In this document: positions 1 to 7,097 of the stretch, one piece after another
Layout of the letters: the number at the start of each line of letters is the position of its first letter
How positions within the stretch are numbered: position 1 is the first letter of the stretch
Source: Bacteroidales bacterium UBA1179
GTDB lineage: Bacteria; Bacteroidota; Bacteroidia; Bacteroidales; Bacteroidaceae
Length of the DNA stretch: 23,453 nucleotides
Direction of reading: 5' to 3'
NCBI GenBank assembly: GCA_002309915.1
Contig: DBYT01000137.1
Coordinates: 1,792 to 25,244, forward strand
The notes under the pieces: model-generated
Databases searched by the model: none
Told to the model about the DNA's origin: nothing
What the model saw: only the letters and a program-made list of their open reading frames with translations
Program-made: the position numbers and the translations under genes

Positions 1-272
1 ACGTTCTCAACAACGCAGAGCGTAGATGCGTCACGTTTGGGATTGGCACAGATGGCGCATGTATCGGTGTCCGATATGTTATGGCACACCTTGCAGTAGC
101 GGATATCCTGCTTGAGTGTGGAGAACACACGCCCAAAGGTACTCACCTCCTCCTCAGGTTTGGAAAGCATATGCAGAACCAGGCGCAGGGCGGTCTTACG
201 GCCAATGCCCGGGAGTTTTGCGAACTCACCCACTGCCCTTTCCAACGCTGCCGACGGATATTCCTTATTCAT
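1..272 (-). CDS. recR: Recombination mediator protein RecR, N-terminal part (runs off the window)
   Basis: RecR works with RecF and RecO to load RecA on gapped single-stranded DNA. The 90 visible residues, read from the ATG at 272, begin MNKEYPSAALERAV and contain the helix-hairpin-helix LPGIGRKTALRLV (about residues 20-32). A C4 zinc finger follows, with cysteines at 60, 63, 72 and 75 in the order CxxC-x8-CxxC, and then the start of the Toprim domain (STLCVVEN). All of this matches the known RecR N-terminus; the catalytic-like Toprim core and C-terminus lie outside the window. It is transcribed away from engB, with facing promoter elements between them. I am confident of the family; only completeness is unknown. 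Confidence 0.95.
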   Translation of the reverse strand, partial: MNKEYPSAALERAVGEFAKLPGIGRKTALRLVLHMLSKPEEEVSTFGRVFSTLKQDIRYCKVCHNISDTDTCAICANPKRDASTLCVVEN

Positions 273-293
273 TTATTATGACTCAATACACTG

Positions 294-301
294 CAAATTT
301 A
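294..301 (-). promoter_or_regulatory. Putative -7 element of the recR promoter
   Basis: On the minus strand TAAATTTG matches the Bacteroidetes -7 consensus TAnnTTTG, 21 nt upstream of the recR ATG. No convincing -33 TTG is seen at the usual spacing, so the call rests on the -7 match and position. It lies close to the engB -7 element on the other strand, so the two promoters overlap. Confidence 0.5.
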
Positions 302-322
302 ACGGATTCGGCCAAAAATTCG

Positions 323-330
323 TACTTTTG
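323..330 (+). promoter_or_regulatory. engB: Putative -7 element of the engB promoter
   Basis: TACTTTTG matches TAnnTTTG, 21 nt upstream of the chosen engB start, the usual distance for a short Bacteroidetes 5' leader. The -33 region is weak (ATTTA about 21 nt upstream). The site also argues against starting engB further upstream. Confidence 0.55.
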
Positions 331-351
331 CACACACAAAACCCACACAGG

Positions 352-948
352 ATGGAAATAAAGAGCGCCGAATTCGTAATCAGCAACACGGACGTAAGCA
401 AATGCCCGCAGCACAGCATGCCCGAGTACGCATTCATAGGCCGTTCCAACGTGGGTAAATCCAGCCTCATCAACATGCTGACCAACCGAAAGGGGTTGGC
501 AATGACATCGGCCACACCCGGTAAGACACTGCTCATTAACCACTTCCTTATCAATAAGAACTGGTATCTGGTTGACCTGCCGGGTTACGGCTATGCCAAG
601 CGCGGAAAGAGCCAGCAGGACCAACTCACCCGCATAATCAACGACTACATCCTGGAGCGCCCCCAACTCACGTCGCTCTTTGTCTTGATTGACAGCCGCC
701 ACGAGCCTCAGAAGATAGACCTGGAGTTCATAGAATGGCTGGGCGAGAACGCCGTACCCTTTGGAATAATCTTCACCAAGGCCGATAAGCTGGGCCGAGG
801 CCGCCTTACGGAGAACGTAAAGAAGTTCCTGGACACCCTGAAAGAGCAGTGGGAGGAATTACCCCCCCACTTCATAACCTCATCGCTCGATAAATCGGGC
901 CGTGATGATGTCCTGGATTACATCTCCAGCATCAACAAGACACTCTGA
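352..948 (+). CDS. engB: Ribosome biogenesis GTPase EngB/YsxC/YihA
   Basis: This is a TRAFAC-class GTPase needed for late assembly of the large ribosomal subunit. The 198-residue product has the family length. Motifs: G1 GRSNVGKSS at residues 30-38, a Thr-rich G2 switch region (SATPGKT, about 53-59), G3 DLPGYGYA at 75-82, G4 TKADK at 142-146, and a G5-like TSS near the C-terminus. The frame stays open upstream to about position 112, but that part overlaps the recR coding sequence and shows no family similarity. The ATG at 352 gives the standard N-terminus (MEIKSAEFVIS) and lies just after a -7 element. The gene ends 2 nt from the convergent membrane-protein gene, leaving no room for a terminator between them. 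Confidence 0.96.
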   Translation: MEIKSAEFVISNTDVSKCPQHSMPEYAFIGRSNVGKSSLINMLTNRKGLAMTSATPGKTLLINHFLINKNWYLVDLPGYGYAKRGKSQQDQLTRIINDYILERPQLTSLFVLIDSRHEPQKIDLEFIEWLGENAVPFGIIFTKADKLGRGRLTENVKKFLDTLKEQWEELPPHFITSSLDKSGRDDVLDYISSINKTL

Positions 949-950
949 GA

Positions 951-1529
951 TTATTTCTCCTGCATATCCTTGATCTGATCTATCAGATCCTGGGCGCCGT
1001 CCATCAGCTCGCGGCGCACCTTTAATCCTGCTGCCAGACCGATAATCAAGCCCACTCCTATTCCTGCCATGAGTGCGTAAACCTCGGCACCCGACATATC
1101 CACTGAGCGGAACAAGTCCATAATAAGCCAGCCAAGCCATACCATCAGAAGCGGTATTCCAATCTTGAGCCATTCTGCGTGTATCTTCTTAAAGCGTGTC
1201 AGATGACCGGCTGCAGTCAGCAAATCCTCATCCATCTTAGGAATCTGACAGTTAGTGTACCAGGTTGCGCCCAAGCAGAAAACTATCATAAGTTCACTGT
1301 AAATAAGAAATCCCAGCGAGCATCCCAGGTTGTAGAATGACGGGCAGCAAAGGATTGCTGCAAGTCCGGCAAAATACGGGATAGCCGCTTTTGTGCGAAT
1401 GCTCTTAAGACCCTTGGCAATTGCATTACGCATTATCTGCTCATTGACGATTGTCTGCTTGGCAAGTTTATCCTTGAGCAGCTGCATCTGCTGCTGCATC
1501 TCCTTTAAAGTGTTATCGGTTGTTTCCAT
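951..1529 (-). CDS. Four-helix membrane protein of an ECF sigma operon (possible sigma regulator)
   Basis: A 192-residue protein of no family I can name firmly. Residues about 5-35 are Gln/Lys/Met-rich and likely coiled coil (LKEMQQQMQLLKDKL). Hydrophobic segments follow at about 49-66, 71-90, 120-140 and 148-170, and the C-terminus is charged. There is no signal peptide or enzymatic motif. Its ATG begins one base after the stop of the sigma gene, so the two are translationally coupled. Proteins of this layout commonly accompany ECF sigma genes in Bacteroidales, so a role in holding the sigma factor at the membrane is plausible but inferred. The cytoplasmic N-terminal coiled coil would be the natural contact surface. 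Confidence 0.75.
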   Translation of the reverse strand: METTDNTLKEMQQQMQLLKDKLAKQTIVNEQIMRNAIAKGLKSIRTKAAIPYFAGLAAILCCPSFYNLGCSLGFLIYSELMIVFCLGATWYTNCQIPKMDEDLLTAAGHLTRFKKIHAEWLKIGIPLLMVWLGWLIMDLFRSVDMSGAEVYALMAGIGVGLIIGLAAGLKVRRELMDGAQDLIDQIKDMQEK

Positions 1530-1530
1530 T

Positions 1531-2001
1531 TTACTGCATGTTTTTAAGTTGTTCTCTGATTCTCACAAGACGGACTGAGACATTACTCGAAGTGATTCCT
1601 ACTATCTGGCCTATTTCCTCATAACTAAGGTTCTCAAGCCAAAGCAGTACTATCGCCCTGTCAAAAGGACCCAGGCGGCCGATACGCTCACGCAGCATTC
1701 CGATCTGGCGGGTATCTTCGGCCTGGTCACTGAACAGGTCAACATCCATTGTAAGAGGCACCGTGCTCACACCGTGTTTCTTCTTACGGTCAAAAGTAAT
1801 ACAGGTGTTGAGCGAAACCTTCCATATCCAGGAACTCAGCGCGCTTTCACCCCTGAAGGTTCCGGATCCCCGCCAAAGGTTGATGAGTATCTCCTGGAAA
1901 AGGTCAGCCACCTCATCATGATCGTTCGAGAACATGTAGCACACCGTATATATAGTGCCTTTGTTCTCTCTGACCATCTTCTCAAATTCTCGTTCTGTCA
2001 T
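1531..2001 (-). CDS. ECF RNA polymerase sigma factor (sigma-70 family)
   Basis: A 156-residue ECF sigma factor. Region 2 spans about residues 1-75, with the acidic DLFQEILINLW helix that binds core polymerase and the SALSSWIWKVSLN segment that reads the -10 element. Region 4 is about residues 100-155, with the helix-turn-helix LSYEEIGQIVGITSSNVSVRL. There is no sigma 1.1 or region 3, as expected for ECF sigmas. I chose the ATG at 2001 over the in-frame GTG at 2025 because a purine-rich AGGAAAG precedes the ATG, and a CGTCTA element (2028-2033) sits 2 nt before the GTG, where it would leave that codon at or before the transcript start. The downstream four-helix membrane protein is the likely partner. 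Target genes are unknown; self-activation is inferred. Confidence 0.93.
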   Translation of the reverse strand: MTEREFEKMVRENKGTIYTVCYMFSNDHDEVADLFQEILINLWRGSGTFRGESALSSWIWKVSLNTCITFDRKKKHGVSTVPLTMDVDLFSDQAEDTRQIGMLRERIGRLGPFDRAIVLLWLENLSYEEIGQIVGITSSNVSVRLVRIREQLKNMQ

Positions 2002-2027
2002 TGTCTTTCCTGTTTGTTTCTGCACAT

Positions 2028-2053
2028 TAGACGCAGGACTGAATGGAAAACTA
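2028..2053 (-). promoter_or_regulatory. Candidate ECF-type promoter of the first sigma operon
   Basis: On the minus strand CGTCTAATGTG (hexamer at 2033-2028) resembles CGTCTAACATGTG at 15073. CGTC-type -10 elements are typical of ECF sigma factors. The matching -35 position, 17 nt upstream, reads GTAGTTTT rather than the AAC seen at the other two sites, so the -35 is weak. The start would fall about 20 nt before the ATG at 2001. Confidence 0.45.
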
Positions 2054-2123
2054 CAGCAAAGGTAGATTTTTTTGACAAATCATATAAAAATGTACTTTTT
2101 AGCGATAAATCTAAAGTTTTAAC

Positions 2124-2153
2124 TTGCAATTTAAATTCTTAGTTATATATTTG
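2124..2153 (+). promoter_or_regulatory. Promoter of the first blaI-M56 operon
   Basis: TTG (2124-2126), a 19-nt spacer and TATATTTG (2146-2153) match the Bacteroidetes housekeeping consensus exactly. The ATG lies 24 nt downstream. TTAGTTA (2139-2145) just before the -7 and GTTAACTTAAC (2158-2168) just after it form a partial dyad. A similar arrangement flanks the -7 of the second blaI gene, so this may be a repressor operator. Confidence 0.7.
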
Positions 2154-2177
2154 CATCGTTAACTTAACAAAACAGGT

Positions 2178-2564
2178 ATGGCTGAATCAAAAAAACGCAT
2201 CCAGGAGCTTACAAAAGCCGAATTAGAGATCATGCAGGTAATCTGGAACATTGACAGGGAGTTTGTAATCCGTGACATCCACGAACTTCTTCCCGACCCC
2301 AAACCTGCCTACAGCACGGTATCAACCATTGTCAGGATACTGGACACAAAGGGCTTCCTTACTCACAAGACCTACGGACACAGCAACGTCTACAGTGCCG
2401 CAGTCAGCAAGGATGACTACACTGAATCATTCATGCACGGCGTGCTCAATTCATTCTTCGGCGGATCGGTAAGCGGTCTGGTCAGCTACTTCTCATCACG
2501 CAAATCAATATCGGTCCAGGAGACCGATGAGATTCTCAAGATCCTTAACGACGACAAAAAGTAA
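2178..2564 (+). CDS. BlaI/MecI/CopY-family transcriptional repressor (copy 1)
   Basis: A 128-residue winged-helix repressor of the Penicillinase_R family. The DNA-binding domain occupies about residues 8-80 (LTKAELEIMQVIW, then the PAYSTVSTIVRILDTKGFL recognition segment and the wing up to VYSAAVSKDDY). A helical dimerisation domain fills 81-128. BlaI and MecI are inactivated by cleavage at an Asn-Phe bond; the equivalent position here reads Tyr104-Phe105, so the Phe is kept but not the Asn. The gene is followed after 6 nt by an M56 metallopeptidase gene, the usual sensor partner. It probably represses its own operon. No beta-lactamase or PBP gene is nearby, so a resistance role is not supported. 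Confidence 0.93.
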   Translation: MAESKKRIQELTKAELEIMQVIWNIDREFVIRDIHELLPDPKPAYSTVSTIVRILDTKGFLTHKTYGHSNVYSAAVSKDDYTESFMHGVLNSFFGGSVSGLVSYFSSRKSISVQETDEILKILNDDKK

Positions 2565-2570
2565 GCTCTC

Positions 2571-4853
2571 ATGCGCCCGTACTTTATCTATATAATTGAG
2601 ATATTCCTTTGCAGCGGACTTTTCCTGCTCCTTTACCGATGGCTGATTGTCCGCAAGGTCAACTATGCATTCTGCCGGATCTATCTGATTGTAGCGATGC
2701 TGCTGTCAGTGACCATTCCGGTACTTAATGTTCCCCTCTACCCTGCGCAGACCATCTACATGAAGGTGCCCGTCATGACCCAACCCGTCCATACTACCCC
2801 TATGATACCCGCGCAAGAGACATCGGAACAGGCAGTCACCGTCACAGCCATACCGAAGCAGACGGCCCCGGCAGCCAGCCCGGTCATATCGGCCCAAAAG
2901 GAAACACGTCATATGACGCTTGAACAGAAATGGCGTCTGTTCTTTATCACAGTATACGCAACCGGACTTCTTCTCTCACTTATACTTGTTTTGCATAACA
3001 TCATCACTGTGGCACGTATTAAACGTGCTTCAAGAGTCACCCACACCGGCATGTATGATCTGGCGGAGAATGACAGCATATCGGCTCCGTTCACGTTCAT
3101 GCATACGGTGTTCATGGGTGTGGAGCCCGATGACAAAACCCGTCGTCACATCCTGAGCCATGAATGCAGCCATGTACGACATCGCCACACCGTGGAGAAG
3201 CTCATTATGTCTGTCCTTCGCTCCATCTTCTGGTTCAATCCCTTCATGTGGATTTCCGAGAAACGTCTGGAGGAGGTCCAGGAGTGGCAGGCCGATCATG
3301 ATGCGCTGGCCGATGGCTATAACCTGACAGAGTACCGACTCTCAATCATAAAACAGCTCTTTGGTTGTAATCCGGAAATGACCTCGGGGCTGAAAAGTTC
3401 ATTAACCAAACAACGTTTTTTACAGATGAAACAACCGGAAATCAAAGGTGGCGCAGCGTCCAAGACCATCGTCACCACTCTCCTTGCTGCAGGTCTGTTC
3501 ATCAGTTTCGGATGCAAACCGGCAGACAGGCCTACACTGTTACCTGAGTATTCAAGGACAAAAAGTATCGTGATAATGTCGAACGGCTTTTCCGATAAGA
3601 TAGATCTGAAGAACGCCCGATATCTCTACTATCGGAAAAACGGCCTGAAAAAAGAATCCCTGGAAGATATCAGTGTCGTTGAGGATTTCAACAGACCGTT
3701 CCCCAATGCTGTCATAGCGGTGAACGGCATAAAAACCGCCCAGAGCCTCTCGGACAAAGAACTGAGCTGGATAAACGAATCGACCATAACGATAGTCAAC
3801 GGAGCAAAAATGACCCTTCAGGAGGCCCGCCAGTTAAACCCCGAAAGCATACATACCATATACTACTTCCAGCCCAAAGGAAAGAAGGCTCAGAAGAAAT
3901 ACGGATTTGTATTCATAAGCACAGGGCCGGCTAATGTATTAGGTATCGAGAACTTCAATCCTGTTGCGATTGACAATCCCGACCTTGATATTCCTGATAT
4001 AGTATCCGTAATGGGAGAACCCGGGCTGAATGCCGGCATGCTTTTCACATACAACTGCAAAGGTGCAACTGTGGCAGCCCCTGAAATGAAGTACGCAGTC
4101 GAGGGAAGACTCGTTGACGTGCAGACTTTCCTTGATGCCCGTACCGGACAGAACGGCACTTACACGACCGTCTATAGGAACGATGCCGCAAAGGACCGTT
4201 TCGGTAAGGATGTATGGGAAGTTGTAGACCTCAATTACAACCGAAAGGCCTTCATCATCAGTTTTGATTATGATGAGAACGGAGAGGTAAGCGCTTCCAT
4301 TGGAAATAACGCCAATGCAAAGTCTACCGATGATGAGATCCGGGCCCAGTTGGCAACTGTCCTGGAGTACAACAGGTCACGAGGGGAAACGACCAGAATC
4401 CAAGCCAACAGTTATGTTTCGGAAAGCAACAATGACATGATAGATGAATGGATAGGCCGTCTTGTAGACCGCTCCACCCCTGACATAGAGTACTATTTCC
4501 AAAAGTGCCTGAGAACCATAATGACATACAACAACTACAAGAATTTGCCCAAAAACGTAAAGACCATATTCTCCCGGGACAGCGTCGTTGCCACAAGAGA
4601 CTACCGACGGACCACACGCAGGATAGTGGCATTCCAAACGGGTGACAAAGAGTATGACAAGCCCAACAGGGTTCATATCGATGAGTATGACAATATGTTT
4701 GTTGTAACAGAACAACCGGCTGAAGGAACTGACCTAAGGGAAATAATAAACGGGCTTCCCGGTGTCTCCGTCGACCAGCAGGGTCTGGTAACCGTAAACG
4801 GCCGGAAAGTCAGGAAAATCCTTCTGAACGGAGATGAAACAGACCTTCATTAG
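2571..4853 (+). CDS. M56-family (BlaR1-type) membrane metallopeptidase with plug-like periplasmic region
   Basis: A 760-residue protein. TM1 is about residues 5-27 and TM2 about 34-54. A Pro/Ala/Thr-rich loop (55-115) precedes TM3 (121-150). The cytoplasmic zinc peptidase domain has HECSH at 197-201 and a downstream EWQAD at 238-242 that should supply the third ligand. TM4 is about 298-314. Everything after it should be periplasmic, about 445 residues instead of BlaR1's penicillin-binding sensor. This part shows two stretches resembling TonB-receptor plug sequences (VNGAKMTLQEARQLNPESI, then a YG..F.ST pattern) and ends in an LPGV...VNG...KILLNG motif (728-760). By analogy, a periplasmic signal would trigger cleavage of the neighbouring repressor; the signal is unknown. 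It lies 6 nt behind blaI copy 1, so is likely co-transcribed. Confidence 0.88.
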   Translation: MRPYFIYIIEIFLCSGLFLLLYRWLIVRKVNYAFCRIYLIVAMLLSVTIPVLNVPLYPAQTIYMKVPVMTQPVHTTPMIPAQETSEQAVTVTAIPKQTAPAASPVISAQKETRHMTLEQKWRLFFITVYATGLLLSLILVLHNIITVARIKRASRVTHTGMYDLAENDSISAPFTFMHTVFMGVEPDDKTRRHILSHECSHVRHRHTVEKLIMSVLRSIFWFNPFMWISEKRLEEVQEWQADHDALADGYNLTEYRLSIIKQLFGCNPEMTSGLKSSLTKQRFLQMKQPEIKGGAASKTIVTTLLAAGLFISFGCKPADRPTLLPEYSRTKSIVIMSNGFSDKIDLKNARYLYYRKNGLKKESLEDISVVEDFNRPFPNAVIAVNGIKTAQSLSDKELSWINESTITIVNGAKMTLQEARQLNPESIHTIYYFQPKGKKAQKKYGFVFISTGPANVLGIENFNPVAIDNPDLDIPDIVSVMGEPGLNAGMLFTYNCKGATVAAPEMKYAVEGRLVDVQTFLDARTGQNGTYTTVYRNDAAKDRFGKDVWEVVDLNYNRKAFIISFDYDENGEVSASIGNNANAKSTDDEIRAQLATVLEYNRSRGETTRIQANSYVSESNNDMIDEWIGRLVDRSTPDIEYYFQKCLRTIMTYNNYKNLPKNVKTIFSRDSVVATRDYRRTTRRIVAFQTGDKEYDKPNRVHIDEYDNMFVVTEQPAEGTDLREIINGLPGVSVDQQGLVTVNGRKVRKILLNGDETDLH

Positions 4854-4875
4854 CATTAATTAACTAAACAAATCG

Positions 4876-4920
4876 TTGAGCAACTATTTTAGTAGTTACA
4901 TTTGCATCGGTACTAGTTAC
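4876..4920 (+). promoter_or_regulatory. Promoter and probable operator of the second blaI-M56 operon
   Basis: TTG (4876-4878), an 18-nt spacer and TACATTTG (4897-4904) form a Bacteroidetes-type promoter 25 nt before the ATG. Between the two elements lies a perfect inverted repeat, AACTA (4882-4886), 6 nt, TAGTT (4893-4897). Just downstream sits the near-palindrome GTACTAGTTAC (4910-4920). Both are centred on ACTA/TAGT, which suggests a repressor-binding site. The classical TACAnnTGTA BlaI operator is absent. Confidence 0.6.
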
Positions 4921-4929
4921 TGATGCATT

Positions 4930-5304
4930 ATGAAACAGAAAGAAATTACCAAGCTTAGTGAGAAGAAGGAGGTCATCATGAACCACTTCTGGGACAAGGG
5001 GGAGCTCTTTGTACGTGAACTCCGCGAACTCTACCCCGAGCCCAAGCCACATTTCAATACGCTTTCCACACAGGTACGTGAACTGGAGTCCGACGGATTC
5101 CTGGATCACAAGGCATACGGCCCCACCTATCAGTACTTCCCCATCATCAGCCGTCAGGAGTACAGCAGGTTCTCCATGGGCGGATTCATAGGCAACTACT
5201 TCGGGTCATACCTGAATGCGGTATCGGCCTTTGTCGGTGACGGCAAGGTCTCCATCGGTGAACTGAAAGAGCTTATTGAACATCTGGAAAAGAAAGAAAA
5301 ATGA
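4930..5304 (+). CDS. BlaI/MecI/CopY-family transcriptional repressor (copy 2)
   Basis: A 124-residue paralogue of the repressor at 2178. The winged helix is about residues 5-75 (EKKEVIMNHFWDKGELFVRE, then HFNTLSTQVRELESDGFL). The C-terminal dimerisation helices (about 80-124) include GGFIGNYFGSYLNAVSAF. At the position of the BlaI/MecI Asn-Phe cleavage bond it has Ala100-Phe101. Its stop overlaps the start of the following M56 gene by 4 nt (ATGA), so the two are translationally coupled. It has its own promoter with dyad symmetry and is probably autoregulated. The two repressors differ clearly, so they are an old duplication or separate acquisitions rather than a recent copy. Confidence 0.93.
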   Translation: MKQKEITKLSEKKEVIMNHFWDKGELFVRELRELYPEPKPHFNTLSTQVRELESDGFLDHKAYGPTYQYFPIISRQEYSRFSMGGFIGNYFGSYLNAVSAFVGDGKVSIGELKELIEHLEKKEK

Positions 5305-6815
5305 TGACCTTCCTCACCTACCAATTGAAAGTTGCGGTCATAATGGCCGTCTTCTACATATTCTTCCGTCTGCTGCTTATCAAGGACACATGGCACAGAC
5401 TTAACAGGATTGTGCTCTTGAGTACGGCTTTGCTATCATTTCTCCTCCCTGTTTGCATTATTACAATCCACAAGACAGAGGTATTGCCTATGCCGGTGGA
5501 CCAGCTGATGCAAGCCGTCTCAAGCACCCCTGCCCAACCATCCGCACCCTGGTGGCACATCGCCCTCATGACCGCGTATGCTGCAGGCGTAGTATTTGTA
5601 CTGGCAAAGGTGTTGACATCGGCCCTGCGCGTACGCAGTATAATAAGGCACGCACGCAAGGAGGTAATGGCCGATGGCACCACCGTCTACGTCATGCCCG
5701 GCAACGACCCGTCATTCAGTTGGATGGGACACATTGTAATCTCAGAGGCCGATTGGAACAACCGGGAAACCGCAATCATCAACCATGAGAAAGCCCACGT
5801 TGCACTCCGCCATTCAATAGACGTACTTATAACCGATATTATAGCCGCCCTGCAGTGGTTCAACCCCGCCATCTGGATGCTGCGCATAGACCTGCGCGCC
5901 GTCCATGAATACGAGGCCGATGACACCGTTCTGCGCGCCGGCGCCAACATACGCAGTTATCAGTATCTGCTCATTAGCAAAGCGGCCGCAATGAACGGAT
6001 ACACAATAGCTAATAATTTCAATCACAGTATTTTAAAAAACAGAATTTTTATGATGGAAAAGGAAACATCAACCAGAAGGAGTCTGCTCAGAGCACTCTA
6101 TCTTCTCCCCTTAGTTTGCATTTCTCTGGCACTCAATGCCCAAACCAAGGTCACCTACGTGTACGATGACGGAAAGAAAGGTTCCGGCCAGTTAACTTAT
6201 GATGACGGGGACTTTACTATGACTACTTATAAGATTCCTGAGGGCCAGTCCATAGATTCTATGATAAATACCATCCCCGGAGTTCAGGTTGGAGATGACG
6301 GTACTGTAACCGTAAACGGAAAACCCATAAAAAGGATTCTTGTCAACGGCAAAGAGGTCAATCTGAAAGACGGTGAGTCGCCCACAAAACAGGTGGAGGA
6401 AATGATACGCACGGTTCAAGGTGCTCAGACACAGGGTAGAAACGCTTCAAGTCCGGTAACTATCGCCAGGATTAATGCCGATGGCGACACTCTGAGATTT
6501 ACAGGAGCAATGAAATATGATCTCCCGGATCCCAAAAGCTCAGAAGACTTTCTGAGAATAACCGGAGTTGAAGTCAATTATGAAACCGGTGAAATCAAGC
6601 AGAACGGCAGGCCTGTCAAAAAGGTCCTGATCAACGGAAAAGAAGCTGATGCCGATCAAATGATGGAATTCCTGCAAGGGAATTTTGATCAGGGAATGTC
6701 AGTTAATGACGGCGACGAGGGAACCATCAAATCCATTGACGAAAACGGCAACACCTCAATTGACACCAAGAACGGCATCAGAGTCAACCTTAACGGAACT
6801 CAGGTAGCCAAATAA
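5301..6815 (+). CDS. M56-family (BlaR1-type) membrane metallopeptidase with two NG-K-LNGKE repeats
   Basis: A 504-residue protein. TM1 is about residues 10-27, TM2 37-56, TM3 86-108 and TM4 263-279. The cytoplasmic zinc peptidase domain lies between TM3 and TM4, with HEKAH at 162-166 and EYEAD at 203-207 supplying the ligands. The roughly 225-residue C-terminal part should be periplasmic and lacks a penicillin-binding domain. It contains two copies of a motif, IPGVQVGDDGTVTVNGKPIK (325-344) followed by RILVNGKE, and ITGVEV...NGRPVKKVLINGKE (420-448). The same motif closes the other M56 protein in this window and resembles the segment preceding the plug of many Bacteroidetes TonB-dependent receptors. 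It overlaps blaI copy 2 by 4 nt. It likely senses an envelope signal and inactivates that repressor; substrate and signal are unknown. Confidence 0.88.
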   Translation: MMTFLTYQLKVAVIMAVFYIFFRLLLIKDTWHRLNRIVLLSTALLSFLLPVCIITIHKTEVLPMPVDQLMQAVSSTPAQPSAPWWHIALMTAYAAGVVFVLAKVLTSALRVRSIIRHARKEVMADGTTVYVMPGNDPSFSWMGHIVISEADWNNRETAIINHEKAHVALRHSIDVLITDIIAALQWFNPAIWMLRIDLRAVHEYEADDTVLRAGANIRSYQYLLISKAAAMNGYTIANNFNHSILKNRIFMMEKETSTRRSLLRALYLLPLVCISLALNAQTKVTYVYDDGKKGSGQLTYDDGDFTMTTYKIPEGQSIDSMINTIPGVQVGDDGTVTVNGKPIKRILVNGKEVNLKDGESPTKQVEEMIRTVQGAQTQGRNASSPVTIARINADGDTLRFTGAMKYDLPDPKSSEDFLRITGVEVNYETGEIKQNGRPVKKVLINGKEADADQMMEFLQGNFDQGMSVNDGDEGTIKSIDENGNTSIDTKNGIRVNLNGTQVAK

Positions 6816-6822
6816 CCTCCCG

Positions 6823-6974
6823 TTCTTTCGCCAAAGTGTCCCACACTAACCCCACTGAGAATACTCTCTCACGCGGGTTACTGTGGGACACATGCTCATA
6901 CAAGGGCTGTGTCCCACGCTCATCGGCCCCACAAGCACTGTGAGCAAGGATGGCGTGGGACACTTTGGCAAGAA
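6823..6974. repeat. 150-bp palindromic element with two tandem hairpins (MITE- or REP-like)
   Basis: GCCAAAGTGTCCCAC (6830-6844) recurs as a perfect inverted copy at 6955-6969. Outside it, TTCTT (6823-6827) pairs with AAGAA (6970-6974), giving 20-bp ends with a 2-nt bulge. Inside are two hairpins sharing the stem GTGTCCCAC. The first (6836-6891) has a 16-bp stem with one mismatch; the second (6909-6963) has a 15-bp stem with one bulged base. GTGGGACAC thus occurs four times in alternating orientation. No coding potential is seen and no clear target-site duplication. It lies between the second M56 gene and the decayed toxin. It could be a non-autonomous mobile element, a REP-like repeat, or a bidirectional terminator, though no T-tract follows either hairpin. 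Confidence 0.75.
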
Positions 6975-6981
6975 TTGTTGT

Positions 6982-7096
6982 TTATATCTGTTTCTTCCGT
7001 TCCGCCCTATACTCGCGTATAATCTGGTTTATGCTTTCAAGAGGCATATCCGAAAGCAACAAGGACATTGGTATCAATTACTGCGTAGTATTTCAT
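6982..7096 (-). pseudogene. Remnant of a PIN-domain toxin gene
   Basis: The ATG at 7096 starts 1 nt after the antitoxin stop, as in an intact toxin-antitoxin operon. It encodes MKYYAVIDTNVLVAFGYAS and then a stop (7037-7039). MKYYAVIDTNVLV matches the start of PIN-family toxins, including the first catalytic Asp (D8). About 90-120 residues are missing. In another frame the sequence stays open to a TAA at 6982-6984 and reads SDMPLESINQIIREYRAERK, which resembles the tail of the adjacent antitoxin (EMTMEEIDEEIRKYREERR). The likely history is an internal deletion joining a toxin start to the end of a second antitoxin or to another coding tail. Too short to be a nuclease. Confidence 0.7.
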
Positions 7097-7097
7097 A

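Noticed and set aside
112..351. In-frame upstream extension of engB
   Set aside because: It overlaps recR on the other strand, contains both promoters, and has no resemblance to the EngB N-terminus; the ATG at 352 gives the family length.
283..702. Minus-strand open frame opposite engB
   Set aside because: It is a shadow of the coding strand of engB, without recognisable domain or promoter.
2002..2025. GTG start for the first sigma factor
   Set aside because: It lies immediately after the CGTCTA -10 candidate and lacks a purine-rich site, whereas the ATG at 2001 follows AGGAAAG.
3530..3545. Lipobox in the first M56 protein (SFGC at the end of TM4)
   Set aside because: It follows three earlier membrane helices and a cytoplasmic domain, so it is not an N-terminal lipoprotein signal; the Cys may be incidental.
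2124..6815. Beta-lactam resistance operon
   Set aside because: BlaI- and BlaR1-like proteins are present, but the penicillin-binding sensor domain is absent and no beta-lactamase or PBP gene is nearby.
6830..6969. CRISPR-like array
   Set aside because: The four GTGGGACAC copies alternate in orientation and lack uniform repeats and spacers; no cas genes are present.
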